Notes: generated from the sequence alone by a model not told the origin. 53,224 nucleotides of DNA from Clavulina sp. PMI_390 (GCA_015039315.1 WIDE01000064.1:19548-72771); one strand, 5' to 3'; counted from the first letter of the stretch, positions 1-12,307 are shown. Made by a program: numbers and translations.

Positions 1-1130
1 TGTACAAGCTCATTGGCTACCCCACTGGTATCGGCTGCCTTGTCGCCAAGAAGGAGTTCCTGACCAAGCTGCAGAAGCCTTGGTTCAGTGGCGGCTCTGT
101 ACTTGTTGTCCAGGTACGTCATCATCAGGAGCCTTCATGACAAGTAGAAGAGTATATTGATTATATATACCATTTCATTCAGGCACCTAATATGGGTCGT
201 CTCCTTCTCGACGGACATGAGCGATGGGAGGATGGGACTGTCAACTTCCTCTCGTGAGTCAAACTGCATTCAGACTGATGTTCGAGGCACGTTACTGATC
301 GATCACCTCCGTTCATTTCCATATTTTGCTTTCCGCATCGCGCCGCCTCCCGACCTTGCACCTCCTAATTATACCTACACCATTGCCCATGCGCGTTTGT
401 TCTATTGGTTTTCCGACGCCGCCGTTTCAGCTTGATCGCTATCCCCCGCGGCCTTCAAATCCTCCACAACCACCTCCCTACTTTGGCCCAACGCCTGCCC
501 CTCTTGATGCACTTCACTCTCTCGTCGCTCGCATCGCTCAAGCACTCGAACGGAAAGCCTGTTGTGGATCTCCACTCTCCATCTGGACCCGATGAGTATT
601 CGCCCTCAACCCACGGCGCTGTTATTAGCATGTCGTTCCTCAAGCCCTCGGGCGAGCGGTTCCTACCCCACGACATCGAGAACGCAGCATCGCGGGCCAA
701 CATCCACGTCCGCGCTGGATGTTTGTGCAACCCGGGTGCTTCGACGACACTTACGGGAATGACTGAAATGCTCAATGGATTCGACATGAAGCGCGTCGAC
801 GCGGAGGGCAAGCAAGATACTCCCGCATCCGTCACCGAGTCGTATGCCTCGAACGACGATATGGAGTGGTTCATCCGCGATGGTGGTGTGGTGCGCATGG
901 GCTTCGGGCTCGCAAGCGCGATCTCGGATGCCGCAGCATTCATTGAATTTGCGCGCACCTTCGTGGATGTTTCCGAGGCGACCAAGGATGGGAAGACCGT
1001 TGGTGCACCCAAGCTGAAGAAGATCGCTGATGCGGACATCCTGCGCGAGGAGCTCCCTTCGTTGAAGAAGAGGAACTCTGTTGTCACCAGGCTCCGTGGA
1101 ATCCGCCATCGCGTCTCTCAGATATTCTAA
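1..1130 (+). CDS. Molybdenum cofactor sulfurase-like PLP enzyme, 3' part (5' end outside window)
   Basis: Class V aminotransferase / cysteine desulfurase fold, closest in my reading to the N-terminal domain of Moco sulfurase (MOCOS/HxB), which puts the terminal sulfur on the molybdenum cofactor. Predicted exons are 1-113 (reading from base 3), 183-253 and 431-1130; phases 0, 2 and 2 close cleanly. Seen: a YPTGIGCLVAKKEF stretch, FSGGSV, a WEDGTVNFLS stretch as in MOCOS, and near the C-terminus RAGCLCNPGA, which matches the active-site cysteine loop of MOCOS (GCFCN-G-type). The stop follows about 135 residues after that loop, so no MOSC domain is encoded downstream. It may be a MOSC-less paralogue or a general cysteine desulfurase-like protein. 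The upstream part with the PLP lysine is not in the window. Confidence 0.8.
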
Positions 1131-1549
1131 ATGGATCTTCGGTTCTAGATATCATTCCCTTCTCTCCCTTCTTTTTCTCTTCCGGTCTAATTACAGAAAC
1201 TCTTCCACTCCTTGCTTTGTTTCCTCTCTGCTATCTTTATTCGGCTTGTGTCTTGTACTCATATCACCCTACCCGACCTTCCATAATAATACAACCGCAT
1301 ACTACTCCCTATATTCATGCTGCTCTCGTGTTTGGATATTAATCGCAGTTTTGCTCTGATACCAAAGTGGATATGGCGGAGATGTGGAGGCTAGACGAAC
1401 CCCCAAACTTGAATCCTCCCTCTATGCGTCAGAGCAGGTTATCTCTACATTCTACTTCATTCGCCAATTCGACGGGTGAGTATTGGTATATAACTTATAC
1501 ACCGGTACCTTAAAGGCTGGTGGATAAGTTCCTGCACAGTCCAAGCAGG
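1131..1549. other. Intergenic, convergent 3' ends
   Basis: Lies between the Moco-sulfurase-like stop and the last predicted exon of the first F-box gene. It is T-rich just after the stop, as expected of a 3' UTR. I see no gene in it. Confidence 0.5.
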
Positions 1550-3365
1550 CTAAATAACATCCATCGGGTTCCGGTTGAGCCTGGCCGTTTGCGTATGGAA
1601 AGTAGCAATAAATCTTTTCAATTCTCGCTAGAGATATCCTATAAGGTCAGGTTCACCAAATGCAACATCAGAGTGAATTCAGTTGGTAGTTTCATTTGAG
1701 GTGGCCCACTTACAAAAAGCGACACGCTCATGAGAGGCTCCAGCATGGGCACCTTCGTCAGCAGGTCATCAAACGTGTCGAGGTCATCAGCTTCTCCAGT
1801 CACTAGAAGTTTGACGAGTGAAGGTATACGCTGCCGCGTGTAGACCAGGCTTTGTGGTATCCCAGTGCGCTTGATGAACTCAGGAAAGGAGTCTTCGTCT
1901 ACAGCAAGTTCGAGCAAGGTAAGATTTGGAGGGAGGAGGTCATCCATAGGATTGCGGTGATTTGAGATGGTAGGATGAGAAGATCTTCCTTCTACCGCCT
2001 GGTCCTCATCTTCATCCTGAGTTTCTTCATCCTCTGAATCATCGTCATCGTCTTCACTGTCTTCGGAGTCGCTCTCGTTGTAACGGTCGAACCACTGAGC
2101 ACCATCGAGGATAATCGGCAACGAGACATGCAACTTCTCAAGCGCAATCATTCCGTAAAGTGAACCAATGAAGGGTTCATCTTCATCCCAGTAGTGATCA
2201 GGTTCGTCAGCGGTGATGATTAGTTCCTTGAGGGAAGCAGCGTGGCGGATTATTCCCGGAAGAAGGTCGGAAGCGTTGAAGATTGCTGGGTCGTCGGTAT
2301 CAGAGGAAAGTTGATACTCGAAAGTCTCCAGGCGCAAAGGGAGCTTTAACAGATTCGATATGGTTTTGCATGATGCTGATGAGCTCTTGAGACGAAGAGT
2401 CGTGATGTGACTTGAGTGGGCCGGAAGGGCATACCCACGAGGTATCTTGACAAAGGGAGTGGGTTGAGGAGTGGCAGGATTGTTGGACGAAGAGCTTGGA
2501 GGCAGAGCTGGTGCCGAGACACCAATGTCAAGACGCTCTGCATCCCCTCCGTAGAAGTTGCACACCGTAAGGGTTTGCAGCGATGGTAGGGTCATGAATG
2601 CTGCGACTTCTTCAGTATCGAGCCCGCCCTAGAATGAGGCATAAGAGTGTGTGAATAAATGTATAAAAAAAGTCTTACGTCTGAGTATGGATCTTCTTCG
2701 ATGTAAACCGAGAGCTCAACAATAGACCGGAGGGAGGCAGGAATCTGCCCGCCGAACGCCCCGAAACACGAGTGTGCAACAAAGTTCAGGGGCGCACTAG
2801 CTTCGATATAAAGGGACTGTAGTTTAGGGAGCAGGTGTAAGAGAGTGATAAACATTCCGTCGACTCCTCCATTCAGCACGAGACCGTTTTTCAATCCTAA
2901 AGGCTTGAGGGCAGCGAGGATGATCGATAGATCCGATTGCCCCTTCTCGTCACGGGAGAGAGCTTTTTTCACTTTGGCCTCAGAAATAGATTTCTTCCAT
3001 GAGGCCAAAGTAGCCTTGAATTCGTCCCATTCATGGCCCACGGATGGTACAAACAGCCGGCGAACATGTTTCCCTAATTGCGGGCGAAGCACGATTGTAC
3101 GCGTGAATTGACGAATGCTAGAGTAAGACATTGCGTCTTCTCGTTCTAAATCGTCAAAAAATGCCATAAGGTGAACATCTCGATAAAGGATGGGCTCTAT
3201 TATTGCCTGGAATTGGCGGGAAACACAGTTACAGTTGAGGAGATCTTCTTGGGCAATGTAGTCGCCATCGGGAAAGATCGAATCGTTCAAGAAGGTTTCG
3301 GGAGGATATATCTCTTCCAACACTTGTATCACGAGCTCAGTGGGTAGGTCAGCCCATGTCCCCAT
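1550..3365 (-). CDS. F-box/leucine-rich family A protein, copy 1
   Basis: Predicted SCF ubiquitin-ligase substrate adaptor. The start MGTWADLPTELVIQVLEEI is an F-box-like helix, and all paralogues start at the same point. Exon 1 3365-2679 ends in a GTAAGA donor; exon 2 2628-1714 opens GGLDTEEVAAFMTLPSL and ends at a GTAAGT donor after SLF; exon 3 is placed at 1627-1550. Phases are all 0, giving 559 residues. After the F-box comes NCVSRQFQAIIEPILYRDV, typical of fungal F-box proteins, then degenerate leucine-rich repeats. This copy has a long acidic Asp/Glu/Ser run (about plus-strand 1990-2075) absent from its neighbours. The last exon is uncertain: a second acceptor gives a shorter tail. Substrate unknown. 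Confidence 0.78.
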
Positions 3366-3735
3366 CTTGGTGGTGCTGATGGTGAGCTGGATTCGTTGAT
3401 GCAATTCCCACGACCACAATCCTCGAGTGACCCCAGTAACGGTGACTGAATTGTAACGAGGCTGGCACCAAAGCACGGAGGAACCCCGTGATGACAGCGA
3501 TGGAATCCCGGGTTGCCCATGTTATGAGCGTACGAGATAAATAGAGAGAATAATATGATTTAGAGGCGAGAGGCAATACACCTCGATGATGCAGTGGGGA
3601 AGGGAAATCCTCGCGGATGGCTGAAGAGGTTCGGTTGAATCTTCAAGCGATAAAAAATTATTACAAATCAGAGGCCATGCTATCCGACCCAGATTTAATC
3701 ATTGGATGAGTTATGCCAACTCTTTTTTTTTACCC
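3366..3735. promoter_or_regulatory. Promoter region of F-box copy 1
   Basis: Holds a TTCCCACGACCACA element (3405-3418) 40 bases upstream of the start codon, a variant of the element shared by the array. No further gene is visible up to the end of copy 2. Confidence 0.45.
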
Positions 3736-5465
3736 TCAACTGCTTGGGAGACTTTCATTGGAAATGTTCTAGAAGCTCGCGTCGACAGATTATATGGGGA
3801 AGGTTAGGAGACCAATCAATCAGAGTCTACCCGAAGAGGGATATAGACTCACGAAAAGAATTAGGTTCAAGGGAGGATTGAGTTTCGGTACCTCCTTCAG
3901 GAGGCGGTGTATCACGCCGTGGTCATCAAAGTCTCCACTTACTTCCAGGGTTCGCAGCGAAGGTACACACTGGCTAGTGAGATGCAGGTTCTGAGGGATT
4001 CCAGTGTGCCCGATAAATCTAGCAAGGGAGAGATATCCAATGGCAAGTTCGAGGACTGTGAGGTTTGGGGGAAGGAGGTCATCGAGAGGATTTCGAGTGC
4101 AAGCAGAAGCTGGATAGCGAGATGGTAGGTCAGCAGGCGACCCATCATTGCTCCAGGTCTCGAGGCCGTCGTCATCGGATTCACCATAATCACTATCGAT
4201 GAGCTCCTTGGCACCGGGAAGCACAACGGACAAGGGAGCGCGTAATATCTCCAGTGCACTCATGGCAGAGAGCGACCCAATGAATGGCTCATCATCGTCC
4301 TGCCATTCTGGATCGTATTGTTTAAATACAATCTTGAGCTCCTTCAGGGAAGCCGCCTGGCTGAGAAGGCCGGGGAGAAAATCGGAGGGATGGAAGGGCT
4401 CGTTGTTCAGTCCAATCTCGTATTCAAATTTCTCCAGATGCATGGGGAGCATGAGGATGTAGTTCAGCGTTTTGTATGAGGCAACTGAGCTCTTTAGGCA
4501 AAGATTTGTTATCGGACATGACTTGGCCATGAGAGCATATCCGGTCGGTAATTTGAGAAGCGACGATGAGAGTGGGTGATGAGTAGACATCGAGGGTTCG
4601 GAAGGGCTACCTGGCACTGATGGGTTTACTTGAAGCCATGGGGATCGATGGCGATTGTTGTGGAGCTTATGCACCGTCACTGTTCGGATAGATGGTAAAG
4701 TCATGAAAGGAGCGAGTTCATCTGTATCAGACCCGCCCTGGAGTTACATGTAAGGTTGAGCCGGTATCACAGATAAGATTTACTCACATTCTCATAAGGG
4801 CCTTCGTCTGGAACGAGGGAAAGCTCGGATATTGACAACAGCGCTGCAGGAATTCTTCCACCAAACCCACCGAAACAAGAGCAAGCGATACAGGCAATGC
4901 CCGAATATGACTCGATGTCAAGCACTTGCAGATTCGGAAGCAAATGCAGGAGAACAACAAAGATCCCATCTGAGCGTCCGTGCATCACAAGACCATTGCT
5001 CAGACCTAGCCCTGGTAGGGCATCAAGGATGATAGCCAGGTCAGGCTGCCCAGTAATGTACCCTGACAGCATATTTTGGACCTCCTCCTCATCGATAGAT
5101 TGGTTCCATCGGGATAAATAGACATCGAAGTCGCGATAATAATCACCGAGAGAGTCCACGAATAGTCTGCGGACATATTTTCCCAAATGGGGTTCAAGGA
5201 TAATTGCAGACGCAAATCGATGAATGGCAGGGAAAAATTGATAGATTCCTTGCTTCCTGTGTGGGAAAGCGCTTTCAAGGTGCACATTGCGAAACAGCAG
5301 GGGTCTTGCGATTGTGTGGAACTGACGGGAAACACACGTGCAGCTAAGGAGGTCTTTTCGGGCCTTTGAGCTCGCAATAAGGTCCCCCTGAGGAGACGAC
5401 CGGCTAGAGAGTGCTTCCAACACATGAATCGCGAGCTCGTAGGGTAGGTCTGCCCATACTCCCAT
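3736..5465 (-). CDS. F-box/leucine-rich family A protein, copy 2
   Basis: Same three-exon design as copy 1. Exon 1 5465-4788 starts MGVWADLPYELAIHVLEAL and includes LLSCTCVSRQFHTIARPLLFRNVHL. Exon 2 4737-3853 opens GGSDTDELAPFMTLPSI and ends NLILF before a GTGAGT donor. Exon 3 3768-3736 encodes NISNESLPSS and a stop. All phases are 0, total 531 residues. The leucine-rich part carries the family signature NPLDDLLPPNLTVLELA and an acidic stretch just before it. The next upstream in-frame ATG adds only nine residues not conserved in paralogues, so the MGVWADLP start is preferred. Probably a nuclear or cytosolic SCF adaptor; substrate unknown. Confidence 0.8.
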
Positions 5466-6138
5466 GCTGGCTAACAAGGTGTGGATAAACACAACAGCCC
5501 AGTTCCCACGACACGGCTACTGCAGCACAGGCGGTGACTCAGGCGGTGCAGGATTGTGGCAAATGTTCATCATTGATCCCCCGCTCCCAAATACGAATAA
5601 GAAGCTTCCCGAAGCACCATAACCCGGTTCTATGCTCTCACTGCGGACTGGTACACAAATCGGGGTCCCAATCTCCAGAGGGTGCTGACCACTCTATCGC
5701 TTTCCGAGACTCTGACTGGAATGCTCCCACCATATGTATCAAGGATATTGACCTACTCATTGCTGGGATCTATGGGGTAAGCGTGGATCTGGGCAGGAGG
5801 CTAATTGTAGCCACTCTGTGTCCTTGTAGCGCGCTCTATCGACAGGAGCACTAGATGAATAATGCTGTGTTTCTACCATGTTACTTTGGAGCAATTGGAC
5901 AATTCCGCAATATAGACATTAGCCGCTGACGGCTGATGGACGATAATTCATATTGATTCATTGGGCTCTAGCTGATGAAGAAGAAACTCATTAAGACAGT
6001 AGTCTACCATATTGTGAGCTGATTAAGTGACGCTACAAGATGGTTGGTGGTGGATGTGGCATGAGAGTGGCTAACATATGCGGTGGTCGCAATCATACGC
6101 TTCAACCCTGGTGACTTGCGAAGAAGCGCGTGTAGACT
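5466..6138. promoter_or_regulatory. Promoter and spacer upstream of F-box copy 2
   Basis: TTCCCACGACACG lies at 5513-5525, 48 bases upstream of the start. The remaining roughly 600 bases contain only short unsupported reading frames. Confidence 0.45.
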
Positions 6139-7830
6139 TCATGCATGGCTGCAAATATTCTAGGAGAACAATATTGGTGGAAACAGAGACAAATTGAGCA
6201 CTAAGTACTCACGAAAATTGTTATTTTCATGGGGGGATGGAATTCTGGTATTTGCTTCAACAGGTGGCGCACTACGCCATGTTCATTGAACTCTCCGTTA
6301 ATCACCACATCAATCAGCGAAGGGACGCTATGGCGAGTGGATGTCAAGCTTTGAGGGATTCCCGTGCGCTTGATGAATTTGGCAAAGGAGAAGTGTCCCA
6401 TCCCAAGCTCGAGGGAGGTGAGATTTGGTGGAAGGAGATCGTCAAGGGGGTTACGAGTATCAGTGGGGGCCAAAAAACGAGCTGGAAGGCGATGGGGCCA
6501 CCCCTCCTTGTCCCGTGCTCCGTCGTCATCCCTGTCGTCCGTTTCCTCATTATGATGATCCTCAAGCTCTTCGACGCGTTCAAAGATAATGGGCAGAGGG
6601 ACGCGCAGAATTCTGAGCGCATGCATGTTAGAGAGCGAGCCAATGAATGGCTCATCATCGGTCCAGTCATGTTTATATACTTCCGTCGTAATCACCAGTT
6701 CCTTCAAGGAAGAGGCTTGGCTTAGTAGACCAGGAAGGAAGTCGGAAGGGCAAACGCGTTGGTCATCAAAGTCACCAACCTCGTACTCGAATCTCTCCAA
6801 GCGCATGGGGAGCATCAGAATCTTGCTCAAGTTTTGGCATGATGCGGCACAGCTTTTAAGGTGGAGACTGGTGATGGGGCTCGATCTGGCCAGCAGAGAG
6901 TATTCTGCGCGTATCTCGGGGAACACTGGAGGAAAGAGGGCGGTGGATGTGTTCGAAGGGGATTGAGGGAGAGAATTTGACTGTAGTGCATCGAATTGAA
7001 GCCACTGGTGTCGTTCAAGATCTTCTCCATGGATCTTCCGCACCGTCATGGTTCGGAGAGAAGGTAGGCTCATGAAAGGGGCGAATTCGTCAATCTCAAG
7101 TACACCCTAATATCATGTGTGAGAAGCGAGCCATATGAAAAAGTGAACAGCTTACTGCGTAATACTTATTACTCCGAGCATCCAATGAAAGCTCAGATAT
7201 CGACTGGAGCGAATCAGGGATTCTTCCACCAAAGCCACCAAAGCAGGAGTAAGCAAGAAAAACGATATCCGATTGTGCTTCAATATTGAGTACCTGCAGC
7301 TTGGGGAGCAGATGCAAGAGAATAATGAAGATCCCGTCCGAAGACCCATGCAGCACAAGACCGTTGCTCAGCCCCAGCGCGGGTAGGGCATCGATGATGA
7401 TCGATAGGTCAGGACGCGCTACGTCGTCCCCCGAAAGCGCTTTTTGGATCTCTTGTTCGTCAACTAATTGTTTTCGTCTGGCTACGCTGAAGTCAAAGTC
7501 ACCGTAACTACTACCAAGAGAGTTTGCAGACAGTCTGCGGACACACTTCCCCATGCGGGGCTCAAGTACAATTGCACGCGTGAAGCGGAGAAGGCTGAGG
7601 AAGTACGGAATTCTTCCTTTCCTTTCCGGAGGAGGAGGACCTTGGAGGCGAATATCTCGATACAGGAGTGGCTTTGCGATTGAGTGGAACCGACGGGAGA
7701 CATAGGTGCATTGTAAGAGGTTGTTTTCGCGACGATCCGTTTGGCGTTCATTTTGCATGGGTTGCCCGGGGCATAGTTCTCGCAACACCTGAGTAGCAAG
7801 CTCATCTGGTAAGTCGGCCCACACGCCCAT
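6139..7830 (-). CDS. F-box/leucine-rich family A protein, copy 3
   Basis: Exon 1 7830-7156 starts MGVWADLPDELATQVLREL and contains LLQCTYVSRRFHSIAKPLLYRDIRL. Exon 2 7106-6213 opens GVLEIDEFAPFMSLPSL and ends ITIF at a GTGAGT donor. Exon 3 6159-6139 encodes NICSHA and a stop. Phases are all 0, total 529 residues. The conserved NPLDDLLPPNLTSLELG block and a preceding Asp/Glu-rich linker are present. The longer reading frame adds fifteen residues before MGVWADLP; that extension overlaps the shared promoter element and was not taken as coding. Likely an SCF adaptor with unknown target. Confidence 0.8.
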
Positions 7831-7862
7831 GACGAACGTTGGCGGAGAAGTAGTCAACACAG

Positions 7863-7876
7863 TTCTCACGGTCACG
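7863..7876 (-). promoter_or_regulatory. Shared F-box promoter element, copy 3
   Basis: Plus-strand TTCTCACGGTCACG, 33 bases upstream of the predicted ATG. One mismatch to the form found upstream of copies 5 and 7. The rest of 7877-8201 holds nothing recognisable. Confidence 0.5.
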
Positions 7877-8201
7877 CTCCTGTCCAGAGCGTTTCGCCAT
7901 CTCGCAATAGAATGTACCTGGTTCTAATCACCGGCCACGCTCTAGCACTTGCTGAGAACACATATGAAAAACAGATATATTGTAGCATATTAGCATCGAG
8001 TACAACGCACAATGACGCGCACAACAGGCTGCGACATACACTCTCCTTGACCAAGAAGGTACCGATGTGTGTTGGCAAAGGAAACGACGTGGAACATGAA
8101 TAGCGGATATCTAAGCTTTGCTAGAAGGCTCCGGGAGATAATGTTGGACCTCTATACTGGGGAGATCACAGTCTCCTCCATGGGGAAATGGCGAACAGGT
8201 T

Positions 8202-9944
8202 TCAGCCCCTTGACACACCCTAGAAATTAGGTTTACAGGCGACGGGGAAAATTTTTGAATTTCATCATTAAATAGAATTCCTAGGAATCATTTACACTCA
8301 CAAATAGAGTCAGAATCATAGGAGGCTCGAGTTTCGGTACCCGCTTCAGGATGTGTTGCATCACGCCGTGGTCATCGAAGTCTCCGCTAACCTCCAGGAT
8401 CCGCAACGAAGGTACACGCTGCCGAGTGAGCCCTAGGGTCTGAGGGATGCCGGTGTGCGCGATAAATTTGGCAAAGGATAGTCCCCCAGCAAATAGGTTG
8501 AGGACAATGAGGTTTGGAGGGAGGAGATCATCGAGAGGGTTGCTGATACCGGCGGGAGCTGAGTAGCTACTGGGTAGGCGAATGGGCCATCCCTCCTCGT
8601 CCCCGCGTTCGTTCATGAAAGCGTCATAAGAGTCATCGGAATTGTAAGAAACATCACCTGCCAACTCTTCGGGGAACTCTTCGGCCCCGGACAGCAGAAC
8701 CGGCAAAGGAATACGCAATATCTCTAGTGCAGTCATGCCAGACAGCGAGCCAATGAATGGGTTATCATCATCCTCCCATACTTGCTCAAAGCCTTCGATC
8801 GAAATCTCCAACTCCCTCAATGAGGACGCTTGGCTCAGTAGACCTGGGAGAAAATCAGAAGGGCAGAATGGCTCGTCGTTCGGCTCGCCGATCTCGTACT
8901 CGAACTTCTCCAAACGCACTGGGAGCATGAGGATCTGATTCAAGGTATTGCATGGTGCAAATGAACTTTTCAGACTAAGACTGGTTAATGAGCTTGAATC
9001 GGGTAGAAGAGTGTATCCGGTGGGTGTCTTGAGAAACACCGGTGAACATGGTAGATGAAGTGCAGTCGATGAAGATTCGGTTGGAAAGTCTAGGGTTGAT
9101 GGATTTATTTGAAGCCAGGAGGGTCGGTCAGGATCTTCAAACGCGTGATGCACCGTCATCGTCCGAAGAGATGGTAGTGTCATAAAAGGGACAAATTGAT
9201 CGACAGTACATCCTCCCTAGAGACGCGTGTGAGATCAAGGTATGCTTGAAAGGAATAGTTACCTACAGTATAATCATTGCCGTCTTTAGGACAAAGTGAG
9301 AGCTCAGAGATTGATTGAAGCGCGGCAGGAACCCTCCCTCCGAACCCACCAAAACAGGAGTACGCGAGGCAGGCGAGGTCCGACTCGGCTCCGATATGAA
9401 GTAATCGTAGCTTGGGGAGCAGGTGTAATAGAACAATGAAGATTCCATCCGAACGCCCATGTAACACAATGCCGTTGTTCAACCCTAACCCAAGGAGGGC
9501 CTTGAGAATACTGTATAGGTCAGGGCGCGCGGTGTCTTCCCCCGAAAGCGCTGCTTGGACCTCTTGCTCATCAAAAGATCCGTTCAGCTTGGATACCATC
9601 GAGTTGAAGTCGCCATAAGTAGTCCCGAGGGAGTCCACGGAGAGGTTGTGAACATATCTTCCTAGGTGGGGTTCCAGCACAATTGCACGCGTGAATCGAC
9701 AAAGACTTGGGAAGAAGTCGTATTTTTCTGCTTTTTTGCGCTTGTAAGGAATGCGGAGGCGAACACCGCGAAAAAGGAACGGCTTTGCGATCGCGTGGAA
9801 CTGATGGGAGACATAGGTGCAGGAAAGAATGTCTTTTGTAGCTTGGTAGCTCGGGGCCCATTCCTCATAGCGGGATGGCTGCCTATATACTGCCTCCATC
9901 ACATGGGTCGCAAGTTCATTAGGCAAGTCTGCCCATGCCCCCAT
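8202..9944 (-). CDS. F-box/leucine-rich family A protein, copy 4
   Basis: Exon 1 9944-9267 starts MGAWADLPNELATHVMEAV and contains ILSCTYVSHQFHAIAKPFLFRGVRL. The donor is GTAGGT, chosen over the overlapping GTAACT because only the former keeps the phase-0 junction seen in all paralogues. Exon 2 9216-8302 opens GGCTVDQFVPFMTLPSL and ends LTLF at GTGAGT. Exon 3 8219-8202 encodes GVSRG and a stop. Total 536 residues. The block NPLDDLLPPNLIVLNLF follows an acidic linker containing NSDDSYDAF. Looks functional; a substrate adaptor role is inferred from the F-box only. Confidence 0.8.
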
Positions 9945-9988
9945 GTTGAGCGGCAGCCAAAGAGACAAAAAGTGTATGAACAGTGTCC

Positions 9989-10002
9989 TTCCCACGATCA
10001 CG
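9989..10002 (-). promoter_or_regulatory. Shared F-box promoter element, copy 4
   Basis: Plus-strand TTCCCACGATCACG, 45 bases upstream of the predicted ATG of copy 4. Confidence 0.5.
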
Positions 10003-10446
10003 TCTCAACTGCAGCCTCGTGCACCTGGTGAACATGGTACCGCTGGGCATAATCATTGGCAATGGGTAGAGCATCCCGGAGTAGAACTTATTAATAGCAT
10101 TATTAGCACTAACCATACTCGCTGCCAGAACTTTCATTGTAAACCCCGTGAGTACGAAGCAGCTTTCTCAACTGTTCCATCCAGCTCCCACCTTATTACA
10201 GCCAAGCGTTCTTTTAGCACAGATGTATGAGAAAGAAGAGGTCCGCTATGGTCGCGCTCACAGAAGGCGTCTGGACGGTTCAATTGTCACGCCCACTATA
10301 AGCAGCGTAGATCGTTCACAATCAATGTGTGATATCTCTTATATTAGAGCAGATGCAATCACCAGTGCCAAAGAAAACAAGGTGGGGTAACTCTGCTCTA
10401 AAAACGGCTCTAGCTGAAGCACAATAGATACACATCATAACAAGCG

Positions 10447-10534
10447 AATATTGCGTTTGTGCGACCTGAAGCTAACTGGGTTCTGAGGTTAATATTGCGT
10501 TTGTGCGACCTGAAGCTAACTGGGTTCTGAGGTT
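10447..10534. repeat. Perfect 44-bp tandem duplication
   Basis: Two adjacent identical 44-base units, 10447-10490 and 10491-10534, each starting AATATTGCGTTTGTGCG. They lie in the spacer between F-box copy 4 and the broken copy 5. Perfect identity implies a recent duplication or an assembly effect. No other gene is supported in 10003-10628. Confidence 0.95.
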
Positions 10535-10628
10535 ACTCCTCAGCTACACCAGACTGTGGTATAACCGTGGGCTTCAATTATATGTAGGAGAGCGGGATGA
10601 TCGGGTTTCAACCTTAATTGGAGATAGT

Positions 10629-12307
10629 CTAGAAGCGCAAATGAGCACCCTGTCAAGAGGAATGGATTATTAGACGAAAATGAGTCAGAGAGCTTCACAC
10701 TCACAAAGAAAGTTACGTTTATGGGGGGGTTGAGTTCCGGCACTAGGTCCAAGAGGTGATTTACCACCCCGTAGTCGTCATACCCACCAGTGACCTCCAG
10801 GTTCCGTAGTGCAGGGATGCGCTGGCGAGTGAATGCCAGACTTCGAGGGAGCCCAGTACGCTTCGTGAAGTTTGAAAAAGAGAACTCCGCTATATCGATC
10901 TCGAGCGACCTAAGCTTAGGGGGGAGGAGATTATCCAGGGATTACGAGTGTTAGCAGGGGCTAAATAAGGATTTAGGAGGTGAAGCGGCCATCCGTCTTT
11001 GGCCCGGGCGTCCTGGTCATAATCATCTTCATGATCTCATTGGTTTGCGAGCCCCTCGGCGTCGGGAAGGAGAACAATCAGGGGAGCACGTAGCTTCTCG
11101 AGGGCAGTGATGCCAGAGAGCGATCCAATGAATGGTTCATCATCACTCCAGTCACGGTTGTACACCATAACGGTGATATTGAGCTCCCGCAGTGAGGAGG
11201 CATGGCTCAAGAGACCAGGAAGAAAATGTGAAGGGTAGAATGGATCATCATCATAGACATCACCAATCTGATACTCGAGTGTTTCTAAGCGTATGGGGAG
11301 CATCAGAATCCGACTGAGTAGTGTGCACCGCGCCGTTGAATCTTCCAAGCGAAGACTCGTGATTGAACTTGACCTAGGCAGGATAGTATATCCATTGGGC
11401 CTCTTAAGGAATGCTGGGGAAGGCAAGTTATGGAGTGCAGATGGAAGTAGTTCCGAGGAGATATTTGCCGTTGATGCGCTTAGTCGAAGCCACGACGTTC
11501 GATTGGGGGCTTCATAAACCCTGTGCACGATCATCGTATGGAGAGATGGTAAAACCATGAAGGGGACAAATTCATCAGCACTGAATCCGCCCTAGAGGTG
11601 AAAATGAGAGTATAATTGGATCAAAAGCGAGGGGAACTCACTGTGTAGATGTCGTAATCTTCAGGAACAAGGGAAAGCTCGGAAATTGATTGGAGTGAAG
11701 CAGGTATTCCTCCCCCAAATCCACCAAAAGAGGCGTAGGCTATGTATGCGAGGTCCACTTTTGTTCTGATGTCGAGCAACCGCAATTTAGGAAGGAGATG
11801 CAGGAGAACGATGAAGACCCCATCTGAACGCCCATGCAAAACGAGACTGTTGCTCAGACCCATGCCGGGGAGGGCATCAAGGATAATGGATAGGTCTGAG
11901 CGAGCAACATTCTCGTCCAAAAGTATTTTTGGAACCTCTTTTTCATCAAAGCATTCCTTCCATCTAGCAATATTGAGTTCAAAATCGTCATATTCAGTGC
12001 CCAATGACTCGGCGAACAGCCTGTGAACATGCGTTCCTAGCTGGGGTTTTAGCAGAACGGCGCGAGTGAATTGACAAAGACATGGAAAGAAGCTTGGTAA
12101 TTCTCCGTTTTCACTTGCGACAGGGGCTCGAAGGCGAACATCGCGATAGAGCAAGGGTTCCGTCATTGCTTGAAATTGGTGCGAGACATAGCTGCACTGC
12201 AGCAGATCATTTTGGGCGCGATGGTCCACAACAGGGAATACTGGATCAGAGAGTCCTTCGAGGATCACTATTGCAAGCTCGGTTGGTAGGTCAGCCCACT
12301 GTCCCAT
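10629..12307 (-). pseudogene. F-box/leucine-rich family A, copy 5, disrupted by a stop and a frameshift
   Basis: Exon 1 12307-11642 is intact and starts MGQWADLPTELAIVILEGL. Exon 2 starts at 11591 (GGFSADEFVPFMVLPSL) and stays open until an in-frame TGA after GLANQ near 11037. The same frame then continues as an acidic linker up to TNTRNP-type sequence (ANTRNP). There one base is missing compared with paralogues, so the NPLDDLLPPNL block continues in another frame. The shifted frame runs to the usual GTGAGT donor (exon end 10705), and a last exon 10649-10629 reads GAHLRF and a stop. The two lesions would remove about the last 45 percent of the protein. Alternatives are sequencing error or a truncated but expressed protein. 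Confidence 0.75.

Noticed and set aside
5534..5854. Plus-strand 106-codon frame with several CxxC pairs upstream of F-box copy 2
   Set aside because: The cysteines are not in a known zinc-finger spacing and the frame overlaps the promoter of copy 2.
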